A stretch of DNA of 47,359 nucleotides from Chitinophagaceae bacterium (GTDB taxonomy: Bacteria; Bacteroidota; Bacteroidia; Chitinophagales; REEL01). The notes below the pieces were generated by a model, which saw nothing but the letters and a program-made list of their open reading frames with translations, made no database searches and had not been told where the DNA came from. The position numbers and the translations under genes are program-made. Below are positions 1-7,938 of this stretch, piece by piece (position 1 is the first letter of the stretch; each line of letters opens with the position of its first letter). The stretch is from NCBI GenBank assembly GCA_007695095.1, contig REEL01000062.1, positions 1 through 47,359 on the forward strand, read 5' to 3'.

Positions 1-7
1 AAATTAA
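1..7. repeat. Left target-site duplication of the IS (partial)
   Basis: The seven bases aaattaa directly precede the left inverted end of the insertion sequence. They match the last seven bases of the 8-bp aaaattaa (975-982) that directly follows the right end. IS1595-family elements usually make 8-bp duplications, so base zero, just outside the window, is predicted to be A. The site is so AT-rich that a chance match cannot be excluded. Confidence 0.6.
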
Positions 8-24
8 TTGAATTAGGCTATTAA
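8..24. repeat. Left terminal inverted repeat of the IS
   Basis: This 17-bp end matches the inverted complement of 958-974 at 16 of 17 positions, the mismatch being at the second base. After the match one extra A separates the two arms, and similarity continues weakly as GAA. Confidence 0.8.
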
Positions 25-70
25 AGAATATAGTTAAGTCCTTATCGTTATTAAGTTAAACAATAAGATT

Positions 71-961
71 ATGGAAGTAAGATACAAAAGCCTTAGCATT
101 TTTGAGTTTCAACAACGCTTTCCGGATGAAAGAAGTTGTTACATTCATTTATCAAAATTAAAATGGTCACAGGGCTATCAATGTAAAAAATGTGGTCATA
201 AAAACTATTGCAAAGGGAAAAAAGAATTTGATCGCCAGTGTACATCATGCAAGTATAGTGAAAGTCCTACTGCTGGTACTTTATTCCACAAACTCAAGTT
301 TTCAGTCCTAAAAGCTTTTTGGATTATCTATTATTTATCCACCAATAAGAAAGGGATGGCCTCTACAGAGCTGAGTAGGAAGTTAGAACTGAGGCAAAAA
401 ACCTGCTGGTTGTTTAAGCAAAAAGTGATGCAAGCGATGAAAAGTAGTGGGCAACACCCATTGGAAGATCAAGTTGAAGTAGACGAATTTGTAGTAGGTC
501 AACAAGAAGAAAAGGTAAGGGGCAGAAAGAATAAGAAAAAAAAACTGGTAGTATTGGCAATTGAGAAGAAAGGCAAAGGAGTCGGAAGAATGTATGCAAA
601 GCACATTAGCAGAGCATCAAAGAAAGAGTTGGGCTCCTTTATGCATCAAACAATAGAAAAGCAAGCAGGAATTACCACAGACGGTTGGCCTGCCTATAAG
701 GGCTTGAAAGTAGACTTTCCAAACCTCAAGCAAGTCAAGTCAGGAGCAAAAGGGAAGAATTTTAACATGCTACACAGAACAGTGATGGGTTTTAAATTAT
801 GGCTAAGAGGAATACATGCACATGCAGAACTTTTGCAAGGATACTTGGACGAATATTGCTACAGATTTAACAGAAGCTTTATGAAAGAGGGAATATTTGA
901 CAATTTATTAAACCGTATGGTAAGCGGTCAACCGTGTACTTATAAAATGATTATTTCTTAA
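71..961 (+). CDS. IS1595-family (ISXO2-like) DDE transposase
   Basis: This 296-residue enzyme should cut and join DNA at the ends of its own element. An N-terminal zinc ribbon with Cys38-x2-Cys41 and Cys57-x2-Cys60 is typical of the family and probably contacts DNA. A short helical segment follows, then an RNase-H-like catalytic domain. The likely metal-binding triad is Asp138 (EVDEF), Asp204 (TTDGWPAY) and Glu261 (LDEYCYRFNR); the last motif is a hallmark of the ISXO2 type. The ATG at 71 is the first in frame and gives a normal family length. The reading frame is intact from the zinc ribbon to the C terminus. The gene is alone in the element, and its stop lies in the right inverted repeat. 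Family assignment is from motifs, not from a search. Confidence 0.93.
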   Translation: MEVRYKSLSIFEFQQRFPDERSCYIHLSKLKWSQGYQCKKCGHKNYCKGKKEFDRQCTSCKYSESPTAGTLFHKLKFSVLKAFWIIYYLSTNKKGMASTELSRKLELRQKTCWLFKQKVMQAMKSSGQHPLEDQVEVDEFVVGQQEEKVRGRKNKKKKLVVLAIEKKGKGVGRMYAKHISRASKKELGSFMHQTIEKQAGITTDGWPAYKGLKVDFPNLKQVKSGAKGKNFNMLHRTVMGFKLWLRGIHAHAELLQGYLDEYCYRFNRSFMKEGIFDNLLNRMVSGQPCTYKMIIS

Positions 962-974
962 TAGCCTAATTCTA
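958..974. repeat. Right terminal inverted repeat of the IS
   Basis: This is the inverted partner of 8-24 and includes the transposase stop codon. The adjoining aaaattaa (975-982) is the intact right copy of the proposed target duplication. Confidence 0.8.
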
Positions 975-1063
975 AAAATTAATTTTAATCGTAGAATTTT
1001 ATTTTGGTCAGTAATTTTAAGGTTTAGCCTGCGTTTTTTATTAAATTTATGTAACTATACATT

Positions 1064-2458
1064 ATGCCACGTTTACTATTCATTTTCTTTATTCTTTTGT
1101 TTGGCACCCATAGCGTGTACTGTCAGTCACAAATGGTAAGAAGCGACCGTCCGTATGTGGATAGTAAAGTCAGGGTACTCTTCATTCTTGATGCCTCGGG
1201 AAGTATGCGGGAGATGGTTGGAAATCAAAGAAGATTTGAATTAGCTAAAGATTTACTGCTAGAGCTCCATGATAGCATATATAAGAATAGGCCTGATACT
1301 GAGTTTGCTCTCCGGGTATTCGGACACCGTTCAGGTCATGATGTGTCTGATTGTAAGGATACAGCCCTGGAAATCCCTTTTTCAAAAAATAACTTCAGAA
1401 GATTCCAAAACACTTTGCAGGGTTTAGCTCCTCGGGGTTGGACACCAATTGCTTATTCACTTTCTGAGGCAGCAAAAGATTTCACCGGCAGTAAGCCTGA
1501 TGAAAAAAATGTCGTTATTCTAATCACAGACGGACTTGAAACCTGTGGAGGTGATCCATGTGAAATAGCAGAAATTTTTGAAAGAAACCGAATTGCTATA
1601 AGACCTTTTGTTATTGGGATGGGACTTGATGAAGACCAGCTTATCAATTTTGATTGTGTAGGCCCAAATTTAGATGCTTCTGATCCTGAAAGCTTTTTAG
1701 CTGTGAAACAAAAAGTAGTATCCTATGCAATAGGAGAAACTTCATTAATTATTAATTTATTAGATAAAAATGATAATGCAACAGTGAGTAATCTGCCTTT
1801 TTCTGTTTATGATTACTATGAAAAGAATTTATTAAACCGCTTTATACATACCATAAGCCGGAGAGGAAATACGGACACTATCTGGCTCAATCCTTCCGGA
1901 AAATACTATGTAAAAGTACATTCAAAACCGGCTATTTACAGCCCTGCATTTAGGCTGAACCCCGGGGAACATAATGAAATTGACATACCGGTTAAATTAG
2001 GAGAACTCTTTATTTACAGTCCGGGAAGTCCTCAGGATATGAATCATATACAAACGATCATTAAAAAAATCCCTGAGGATGAAACCGTCTATGTTCAGGA
2101 CTTTTCTACAACAGAAAATTATTTAGAGGGTGACTATAAAATTCATATTTTAACAATGCCTGTGATAAGCAAAGAAATTTCTCTGAAAGCTGATGAAAAA
2201 AAGGAAATTTCTATTGAAAGAGGCGGAATGGTTAATCTGATGAATGCTGAGGGGATAATTGCCGGCCTTTATCATAAAGACGGCAAGTATAAAAAACTCT
2301 TTTGGGAAGAGCTTATAAGCATTAACAGAATCACTTTACTCTTGCAACCCGGCGAATATGAAATTATTTATCGTCATAAAGACGCAAGTACATCTTATGC
2401 TACAAACTCTCAAAAATTCAGTGTTTTTTCCGGAGGTCAGGTAAACCTCAGATTGTAA
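1064..2458 (+). CDS. Exported von Willebrand factor A domain protein (first of a tandem pair)
   Basis: The 464-residue protein starts with a signal peptide (about 1-22) ending near Cys20-Gln-Ser. A vWA domain spans about 36-215. The metal-ion-dependent adhesion site looks complete: Asp43-x-Ser45-x-Ser47 (DASGS), Thr127 (GWTPIAY) and Asp156 (ITDGLETCGG). vWA domains bind protein partners through this metal. Cysteines in SDCKD, ETCGGDPCE and FDCVG are shared with the next gene and could form disulfides in the periplasm. The remaining 250 residues look like beta-sandwich modules and have no T9SS sorting tail. The gene lies 10 bp before a paralogue and is surely co-transcribed with it. It also begins only about 80 bp after the IS target site, so the insertion may affect its promoter. 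The true partner is unknown. Confidence 0.85.
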   Translation: MPRLLFIFFILLFGTHSVYCQSQMVRSDRPYVDSKVRVLFILDASGSMREMVGNQRRFELAKDLLLELHDSIYKNRPDTEFALRVFGHRSGHDVSDCKDTALEIPFSKNNFRRFQNTLQGLAPRGWTPIAYSLSEAAKDFTGSKPDEKNVVILITDGLETCGGDPCEIAEIFERNRIAIRPFVIGMGLDEDQLINFDCVGPNLDASDPESFLAVKQKVVSYAIGETSLIINLLDKNDNATVSNLPFSVYDYYEKNLLNRFIHTISRRGNTDTIWLNPSGKYYVKVHSKPAIYSPAFRLNPGEHNEIDIPVKLGELFIYSPGSPQDMNHIQTIIKKIPEDETVYVQDFSTTENYLEGDYKIHILTMPVISKEISLKADEKKEISIERGGMVNLMNAEGIIAGLYHKDGKYKKLFWEELISINRITLLLQPGEYEIIYRHKDASTSYATNSQKFSVFSGGQVNLRL

Positions 2459-2468
2459 AATAAATTTT

Positions 2469-3836
2469 ATGAATAAAAGATTACTGATATTTTTTCTTTT
2501 TACTGCTTTGTTTTCATTTAAAGCTTTTTCGAATGAAACAACGCGCATTTTATTTATTTTAGATGCGTCGAGTAGTATGTCTATTACCTGGCATGACGAT
2601 AAAACCAGAATGGACATTGCAAAAGAGGTTTTAGGAAATTTAATAGATAGTCTTGAAGGTAAAAAAAATATAGAGCTGGCTTTCAGAGTTTACGGACATC
2701 AATCTCAACTAGGACAGAGAAACTGCACAGACACAAGGCTTGAGGTGCGTTTCAGCAGAAATAATGCCGGACAAATCAAAAGAAAACTGGCAGATATTCG
2801 CCCCAGAGGAACTACTCCTATTGCCTACACATTGTCTCAGGCTGCCGGTGATTTCCCAAGTTCAGATACAAGAAATATCATCATTCTTTTAACTGATGGT
2901 GAAGAGACCTGTGGAGGTAATCCTTGTGAAGTAGCTCAGGAACTTGAGCAAAAAGGAGTGGTACTCAGGCATTTTGCCATTGGCATCGGCTTAACAGAGG
3001 AAGTAATGTCCTCATTCGAATGTCTGGGCAATCACTTTAATGCTCAGGATGGTGTCAGGCTACAAATGATACTTGAAAGTATTATCAGACAAATTACAGA
3101 TGAAACAAGTGCTCAGGTTTTTATAGGAAACAATGTTAACAGACAATCTTATACAAATTTAAATTTCTCAATAATAAATCATCATACAGACGAGATAATA
3201 ACCAGCTTATACCATACCTTATCAGAAAATAACATACCGGACACATTATTTATTGATCCGGTGATAAACTACAATCTGCTATTTCATACAATTCCGGCGG
3301 TTTACAGAAGTAATATTTCTATCGAACCCGGCAAAAACAACCAACTAACTTACAATATGCCACAAGGTTTTTTAAGTTTTACTATAAGCCAACCTTCTAT
3401 TTCCCGCACACTGGAAGATAAAATTCGGCTGGTTGTTTATGAAAATGAGAATGGTAATGTGCTCATGAACATGAGAAATAAACAAAACACAAGATTCCTG
3501 AGTGATAACTATAAAACTGAAATTTTAACCCTTCCGATAATTACGAGGAATAGCACAAACATAGAAACTGACAAGACTCTTCGTGTTGAAATACCTTCTC
3601 CCGGGGTATTAAACCTGAATAAACGTCACGAATATTTCGGTGGAATTTTTGTTATGAAATCCGGTGAGCTGGAAATGATACACGAACTGAAACGAGGAAA
3701 CAGAAACGAAACGCTGGCTCTACAACCCGGTAAGTATAAAATCATTTACAGAACCCGCCTGGCAGACACTGCTTACCAAACTGAATACCTTAATTTTAAT
3801 ATTAAAAGCGGCGAATCACTTCGCTTAGAGCTATAG
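2469..3836 (+). CDS. Exported von Willebrand factor A domain protein (second of a tandem pair)
   Basis: This 455-residue paralogue of the preceding protein has the same plan: signal peptide (about 1-21, ending KAFS), vWA domain (about 24-205), then two or three beta-rich segments. The metal site is Asp32-x-Ser34-x-Ser36 (DASSS), Thr116 (RGTTPIAYT) and Asp143 (LTDGEETCGG). The shared cysteines (RNCTD, ETCGGNPCE, FECLG) sit at matching places. C-terminal segments such as LQPGKYKIIYR here and LQPGEYEIIYR in the neighbour show the duplication covers the full length. The tandem pair suggests two related subunits, possibly forming a heteromer, but that is inference. No lipoprotein box or T9SS tail is visible, so a soluble periplasmic location is most likely. 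Confidence 0.85.
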   Translation: MNKRLLIFFLFTALFSFKAFSNETTRILFILDASSSMSITWHDDKTRMDIAKEVLGNLIDSLEGKKNIELAFRVYGHQSQLGQRNCTDTRLEVRFSRNNAGQIKRKLADIRPRGTTPIAYTLSQAAGDFPSSDTRNIIILLTDGEETCGGNPCEVAQELEQKGVVLRHFAIGIGLTEEVMSSFECLGNHFNAQDGVRLQMILESIIRQITDETSAQVFIGNNVNRQSYTNLNFSIINHHTDEIITSLYHTLSENNIPDTLFIDPVINYNLLFHTIPAVYRSNISIEPGKNNQLTYNMPQGFLSFTISQPSISRTLEDKIRLVVYENENGNVLMNMRNKQNTRFLSDNYKTEILTLPIITRNSTNIETDKTLRVEIPSPGVLNLNKRHEYFGGIFVMKSGELEMIHELKRGNRNETLALQPGKYKIIYRTRLADTAYQTEYLNFNIKSGESLRLEL

Positions 3837-3957
3837 TAAAGTATTTTTTTATTATAAAAGCAGTTGTAAACTATGAAATTCTCATGTACCACTTTTTTTA
3901 AAAAAACTAAATTCTAAAAGCTTCCTTACATAATTCATATTTAACCGACTAAAATAT

Positions 3958-3965
3958 TATTTTTG
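3958..3965 (+). promoter_or_regulatory. Putative -7 element upstream of the transketolase subunit gene
   Basis: TATTTTTG matches the Bacteroidota -7 consensus TAnnTTTG and lies 22 bp before the ATG at 3988. I see no convincing -33 TTTG at the usual 17-19 bp distance, so this rests on one element plus position. Confidence 0.45.
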
Positions 3966-3987
3966 CATTGCTAAACAAAAGATATAT

Positions 3988-4938
3988 ATGCTAAATTTTG
4001 ATATAAAAGAACATAAAGATACCCGCTCCGGCTTTGGAGACGGCATTTTTGAGCTGGCAGTAGAAAATGAGAATGTAGTTGCCCTATGTGCCGACCTTGC
4101 CGGTTCATTAAAACTCAATAAATTTATTGAAAAATTTCCTGAAAGATATTATCAGGTTGGGATAGCCGAGGCCAATATGATGGGAATCGCTGCCGGTTTA
4201 ACAATCGGTAAAAAAATACCTTTTGCCTGTACATTTGCAAATTTTGCTACCGGAAGGGTGTATGATCAGATAAGGCAATCCATTGCTTATTCCAATAAAA
4301 ATGTAAAAATTTGTGCTTCTCATAGTGGATTAACACTTGGTGAAGACGGAGCAACTCATCAAATTTTAGAGGATTTAGGTTTAATGAAAATGCTACCCGG
4401 CATGACCGTGATTAACACTTGTGATTACAATCAGACAAAAGCCGCTACCAAAGCAATTGCTGATTGGGACGGGCCGGTTTATCTTCGATTTGGACGTCCA
4501 AAAATGCCGGTTTTTACACCGGAAAATCAAAAATTTGAAATTGGAAAGGCCTGGAATATTCATGAGGGCAAAGATGTAAGCATTTTCTGTACCGGCCACC
4601 TTGTATGGAAATCTGTAGAAGCAGCCATTGAGCTTGAAAAATCCGGAATATCCGTTGATTTAATAAATATTCACACCATTAAACCTTTGGATATAGAAGC
4701 AGTTTTATCTTCAGCTAAAAAAACAGGAAAAGTTGTAACTGCTGAAGAACATCAAATGAATGGCGGTTTAGGTGACAGTATAGCTCAATTATTGGGCAGA
4801 AATTATCCGGTTCCAATGGAAATGGTTGCTGTAAATGATTCTTTTGGAGAAAGTGGAAAACCCGAAGATCTGATGAAAAAGTACAATATTGACAGCTCAG
4901 ATATTGTAAATGCAGTTAAAAAAGTTTTAAAAAGATAA
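3988..4938 (+). CDS. Transketolase, C-terminal subunit (pyrimidine-binding and C-terminal domains)
   Basis: At 316 residues this is about half a transketolase. It carries the pyrimidine-binding domain (about 1-180) and the C-terminal domain (about 190-316). Glu61 in VGIAEANMMG is the residue expected to activate the thiamine diphosphate cofactor. SHSGLTLGEDGATHQ is the typical substrate-side loop. Many bacteria encode transketolase as two polypeptides. The partner would hold the pyrophosphate-binding half, with its GDG...N motif, and the pair would transfer two-carbon units in the non-oxidative pentose phosphate pathway. That N-terminal partner is normally adjacent but is not present anywhere in this window. 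A 1-deoxyxylulose-5-phosphate synthase-like role is less likely because of the length and motif spacing. The next gene starts 2 bp after the stop. Confidence 0.88.
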   Translation: MLNFDIKEHKDTRSGFGDGIFELAVENENVVALCADLAGSLKLNKFIEKFPERYYQVGIAEANMMGIAAGLTIGKKIPFACTFANFATGRVYDQIRQSIAYSNKNVKICASHSGLTLGEDGATHQILEDLGLMKMLPGMTVINTCDYNQTKAATKAIADWDGPVYLRFGRPKMPVFTPENQKFEIGKAWNIHEGKDVSIFCTGHLVWKSVEAAIELEKSGISVDLINIHTIKPLDIEAVLSSAKKTGKVVTAEEHQMNGGLGDSIAQLLGRNYPVPMEMVAVNDSFGESGKPEDLMKKYNIDSSDIVNAVKKVLKR

Positions 4939-4940
4939 AA

Positions 4941-5861
4941 ATGAAAAACAAAGCCTATCTCCCTTCTGAAGTTGATTTTAAAATCGAAGACATTGCAAAC
5001 CGTAATGAACCTTTGAATGTTTTGATGTGTACTCCTGACCATTTTGACATAATAGATGTTAAAAATGTACACATGGAAGGACAGGCCGGAAATTTAGATA
5101 AGGAAAAGGCAAAAAGTCAGTGGAATTCTCAAAAAGAAATTTATCAAACTCTCAAAACCCGTGGAGTTATAAATGACTATTGGGAAATCAAAGGACAGAT
5201 GGACTGTGAAGATATGGTCTTCTGCGCCAATCAGACTTTTCCATGGATTAATAATAAAAATGAAAAGCTGGTAATTCTCAGTAAAATGAGGCATCCTTCC
5301 AGACAAAAGGAAGTTGCTTATTTTAAAGAGTTTTTTGAAAATAAAGGCTATCAAACAATAGATTTAAAAAAATCAGAAATGTTTGAAGGTATGGGTGATG
5401 CTATACCTCATTACGGTAAAAATTTGATTTACGGAGGCTTTGGTCACCGTACTAAAAAAGAAACCTATGACGAAATAGCTGAAACTCTAGATGTAACTAT
5501 AGTCTGCCTTGAGTTAATTGACAGTCGTTTTTATCACTTAGATACTTGTTTTATCCCATTGGATGAAGAAAGTGTAATTCTGTGTCCCGAGGCATTTACT
5601 TTGGAAGGTCTGAAGGTTATAGAAAAATTGTTTTCAAATGTTATAAGAATCCCATCAACAGAAGCTTCAGGCTTGTTTTCGCTGAATGCCCATACCATTA
5701 ACAATCAAAAAAACGGGAAAAAAGCTGCAATTATACAGTATGGTTCAATTTTTACCTACAATGCGCTGGAAAAGTCAGGCTTTGAAGTTTTTGAAATTGA
5801 TACAGCAGAATTTATGAAATCAGGCGGGAGTGTTTTTTGTATGAAAATGATGACTTATTAA
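4941..5861 (+). CDS. DDAH/citrullinase-like amidinohydrolase (guanidine-group-modifying superfamily)
   Basis: The 306-residue protein has the motifs of the pentein-fold enzymes that act on arginine-type substrates: Asp91 (CEDMVFCAN), Glu149 (FEGMGDA), His199 (FYHLDTCF) and the nucleophile Cys300 (GGSVFCM). Such enzymes attack a guanidino or ureido carbon through a Cys thioester-like intermediate. Family members include dimethylarginine dimethylaminohydrolase, arginine deiminase and citrullinase; I cannot separate these from sequence alone. All four catalytic positions are intact, so it should be active. It has no signal peptide, so it is cytoplasmic. It follows the transketolase subunit by 2 bp and is probably on the same transcript, though no metabolic link is obvious. 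Confidence 0.82.
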   Translation: MKNKAYLPSEVDFKIEDIANRNEPLNVLMCTPDHFDIIDVKNVHMEGQAGNLDKEKAKSQWNSQKEIYQTLKTRGVINDYWEIKGQMDCEDMVFCANQTFPWINNKNEKLVILSKMRHPSRQKEVAYFKEFFENKGYQTIDLKKSEMFEGMGDAIPHYGKNLIYGGFGHRTKKETYDEIAETLDVTIVCLELIDSRFYHLDTCFIPLDEESVILCPEAFTLEGLKVIEKLFSNVIRIPSTEASGLFSLNAHTINNQKNGKKAAIIQYGSIFTYNALEKSGFEVFEIDTAEFMKSGGSVFCMKMMTY

Positions 5862-5866
5862 ACGGC

Positions 5867-6478
5867 TTAGACTTCATTTTTTTCCCATTTTTCAATGGTT
5901 TCCCCTATTAGATTGAGTACTTTTTCCTTGCCGGTTTTTTTCAAAGCTGAGGTAGTTATATTGGTCGGCATAGCTTCCCATGACTCAAGCATTGCATTTT
6001 CAAAAAGGCTTTTATTATCTGAAACCGTTTTTTGGTTTATTTTATCCGATTTAGTATAAAGAATCACGAATGGAATTCCCATTTCACCAAGCATATTAGC
6101 AAAATCCAGATCATTTTGCTGAGGTTTAATTCTGATATCAATTAACAAAAAGACACAAGCCAGATTTTCCCTTTTTGACAAGTAGTTATGAATCATCTTC
6201 TCCCACTTTTCTCTGGATGTTTTTGAAGCTTTAGCATAGCCGTAACCGGGCAAATCAACTAAATACCACTCGTCATCGATAATAAAATGATTTATGAGCT
6301 GGGTTTTCCCGGGAGTTGAAGAAGTCTTAGCTAATTTCTTATTACCTGCCAGCATATTAATCAAACTGGATTTCCCTACATTAGACCGACCAATAAAAGC
6401 GAACTCCGGCAAATTTGTTTCCGGACAAACACTCAAAGAGTCAGAACTTTTTACGAATTTTGCATCTTTAATCAACAT
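5867..6478 (-). CDS. engB: Ribosome biogenesis GTPase EngB/YsxC
   Basis: This 203-residue TRAFAC-class GTPase has a full set of nucleotide motifs: G1 GRSNVGKS (30-37), the switch region around STPGKTQ (54-60), G3 DLPG (75-78) and G4 TKSD (142-145). EngB proteins assist assembly of the large ribosomal subunit and are usually essential. The length matches the family, and the ATG at 6478 gives the expected short lead before the G1 loop. The gene is convergent with the amidinohydrolase gene, their ends being 5 bp apart. It is divergent from ubiE with about 48 bp between start codons, so the two genes must share a compact promoter region. Confidence 0.96.
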   Translation of the reverse strand: MLIKDAKFVKSSDSLSVCPETNLPEFAFIGRSNVGKSSLINMLAGNKKLAKTSSTPGKTQLINHFIIDDEWYLVDLPGYGYAKASKTSREKWEKMIHNYLSKRENLACVFLLIDIRIKPQQNDLDFANMLGEMGIPFVILYTKSDKINQKTVSDNKSLFENAMLESWEAMPTNITTSALKKTGKEKVLNLIGETIEKWEKNEV

Positions 6479-6526
6479 CTTCTCATAATTTTTGTTTGAA
6501 AATACAATTATAAAACGAAATAAGCT

Positions 6527-7255
6527 TTGTCAGAACAAGTTAAACCATATAATCAGGAAGATAGCAGTAAAAAAGAACAGGTAGAACAAATGTTCGACAA
6601 CATCGCCGGCCGCTATGATTTCTTAAACAGACTTTTATCCGTAGGAATTGATAAAATCTGGAGACGTAAAGTTATTAATATTTTACGACCACACAAACCT
6701 AAGTTAATTTTGGATGTTGCTACAGGCACGGCTGATTTGGCTTTAGCCTTGAACAAGTTAAATCCGGATAAAATAATAGGCATTGACATTGCAGAAAAAA
6801 TGCTGGAAATTGGCAGAACAAAAATTAAAAACAAGAATTTACCCGATAAAGTTGAGTTACTGAAAGGTGATTCTGAAGAAATTCAGTTTGAGGATAATTT
6901 TTTTGACGCTGTTACCGTTGCTTTTGGAGTTAGAAACTTTGAAAATTTAGACAAAGGCTTATCGGAGATTTTTCGGGTTACCAAGCAGGGAGGAATCGTA
7001 ACAGTACTTGAGTTTTCTAAACCAACGGTCTTTCCGGTTAAACAATTTTACAGTTTTTATTTTAACTTTATCCTGCCGGTAGTAGGAAAGTTGTTTTCCG
7101 GTGACCAACGTGCATACAAATATCTCCCGGAATCCGTTAGAGTCTTTCCGGTTGGAAAAGAATTTGAAAAAAGATTACAATCAGCAGGATTTAAAAAAAC
7201 CTCATGCAAAAGACTAAGTTTCGGAATCGCATCCATTTATATAGCAGAAAAATAG
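6527..7255 (+). CDS. ubiE: Demethylmenaquinone methyltransferase (UbiE/MenG)
   Basis: This 242-residue class I SAM-dependent methyltransferase carries out the last step of menaquinone synthesis. The start is a TTG codon: a TAA lies two codons upstream in frame and the first internal ATG would remove 22 conserved residues (through KKEQVEQ). The family opening VKPYN...KKEQVEQMFDNIAGRYD is complete from the TTG. Motif I, LDVATGTAD (62-70), binds the methyl donor, and VTVAFGVRN is the usual post-I region. Bacteroidota respire with menaquinone, so MenG rather than ubiquinone activity is the expected role. The last 52 bp overlap porT in another frame. Confidence 0.95.
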   Translation: MSEQVKPYNQEDSSKKEQVEQMFDNIAGRYDFLNRLLSVGIDKIWRRKVINILRPHKPKLILDVATGTADLALALNKLNPDKIIGIDIAEKMLEIGRTKIKNKNLPDKVELLKGDSEEIQFEDNFFDAVTVAFGVRNFENLDKGLSEIFRVTKQGGIVTVLEFSKPTVFPVKQFYSFYFNFILPVVGKLFSGDQRAYKYLPESVRVFPVGKEFEKRLQSAGFKKTSCKRLSFGIASIYIAEK

Positions 7256-7932
7256 CCGTTTCAGTTTTATTTTTCTTATTTGCCTTCACATCCAACTCAA
7301 CATTCGCGCAACAAAACTATTTAGATTTTGCGAATAAGAGTTTATACTTTGGGATTTCTCTGGGGTATAATACTTCTGATTTTAAAATTATTCATTCCAA
7401 TGATTTTATTCAGGGTGATAGCATCTTGACCGTTCATACTGACAGAGGCCCCGGCTTCCAGTTGGGTATTATTTCTAATTTGGAGTTCAGCAATTATTTT
7501 GATGTTCGCTTTGTGCCTACCCTTTCTTTTGCTGAAAAAAGTCTGGATTACAAACTCAGCAACAATGAAACTGTCAGAAAAAATATAGAATCTATAAACC
7601 TTGAGTTTCCGGTAAGTATCCGTTTTAAATCTCAGCCGGTAAATGATGTTCGCTTTTATGTAATGGCAGGACTGAAGTACAATCTGGATTTAGCTTCAAA
7701 TGCAGAAGCAAGACAAGCGGAAGACATGGTTAGAGTTACCCGTCATGATTACTCCGTTGAATATGGTTTAGGTATTCAAATTTACTTCCCGCTTTTTGTC
7801 TTTTCACCGGAAATAAAAATCTCCCACGGATTAGTAAATATACATGCCCCTAATGAGGATCTTATATTCTCTAACGTAATAGACCAATTATTTTCAAGGA
7901 CTATTATGATAAGCTTTAACTTCGAAGGTTAA
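7204..7932 (+). CDS. porT: PorT-family outer-membrane protein of the type IX secretion system
   Basis: The 242-residue protein has a basic N-terminus, a signal peptide (about 17-35, ending STFAQ) and a mostly antiparallel beta pattern with aromatic-ended strands, as in an 8-stranded outer-membrane barrel. PorT is needed for T9SS secretion, and porT directly after ubiE is a conserved gene order in this phylum. That order is the main reason for the specific call. The ATG at 7204 is the only ATG before the signal peptide core, which forces a 52-bp overlap with ubiE and suggests coupled translation. Alternative: a generic porin-family barrel. The T9SS sorting tail on the protease at 32878-35232 shows the organism uses this pathway. 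Confidence 0.8.
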   Translation: MQKTKFRNRIHLYSRKIAVSVLFFLFAFTSNSTFAQQNYLDFANKSLYFGISLGYNTSDFKIIHSNDFIQGDSILTVHTDRGPGFQLGIISNLEFSNYFDVRFVPTLSFAEKSLDYKLSNNETVRKNIESINLEFPVSIRFKSQPVNDVRFYVMAGLKYNLDLASNAEARQAEDMVRVTRHDYSVEYGLGIQIYFPLFVFSPEIKISHGLVNIHAPNEDLIFSNVIDQLFSRTIMISFNFEG

Positions 7933-7938
7933 TTCAGT

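Larger units (their letters stand above)
8..974 (+). mobile_element. Complete IS1595-family insertion sequence, about 967 bp
   Basis: The element has one transposase gene bounded by imperfect terminal inverted repeats. The left end (8-24) is TTGAATTAGGCTATTAA. The right end, read inward from 974 to 958, is TAGAATTAGGCTATTAA, so 16 of 17 positions match. The transposase stop codon (959-961) lies inside the right repeat, which makes the element very compact. An 8-bp AT-rich duplication (aaaattaa, partial on the left) flanks it. The length, single frame, zinc-ribbon plus DDE transposase and 8-bp duplication fit the IS1595/ISXO2 group. Nothing in it looks decayed, so it may be active or recently inserted. 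The exact outer ends rest on my hand alignment of the two repeats. Confidence 0.85.

Noticed and set aside
1064-3836. MoxR/BatA-type vWA operon
   Set aside because: No MoxR ATPase, DUF58 or Bat-like membrane protein accompanies the pair, and both proteins are exported without membrane anchors.
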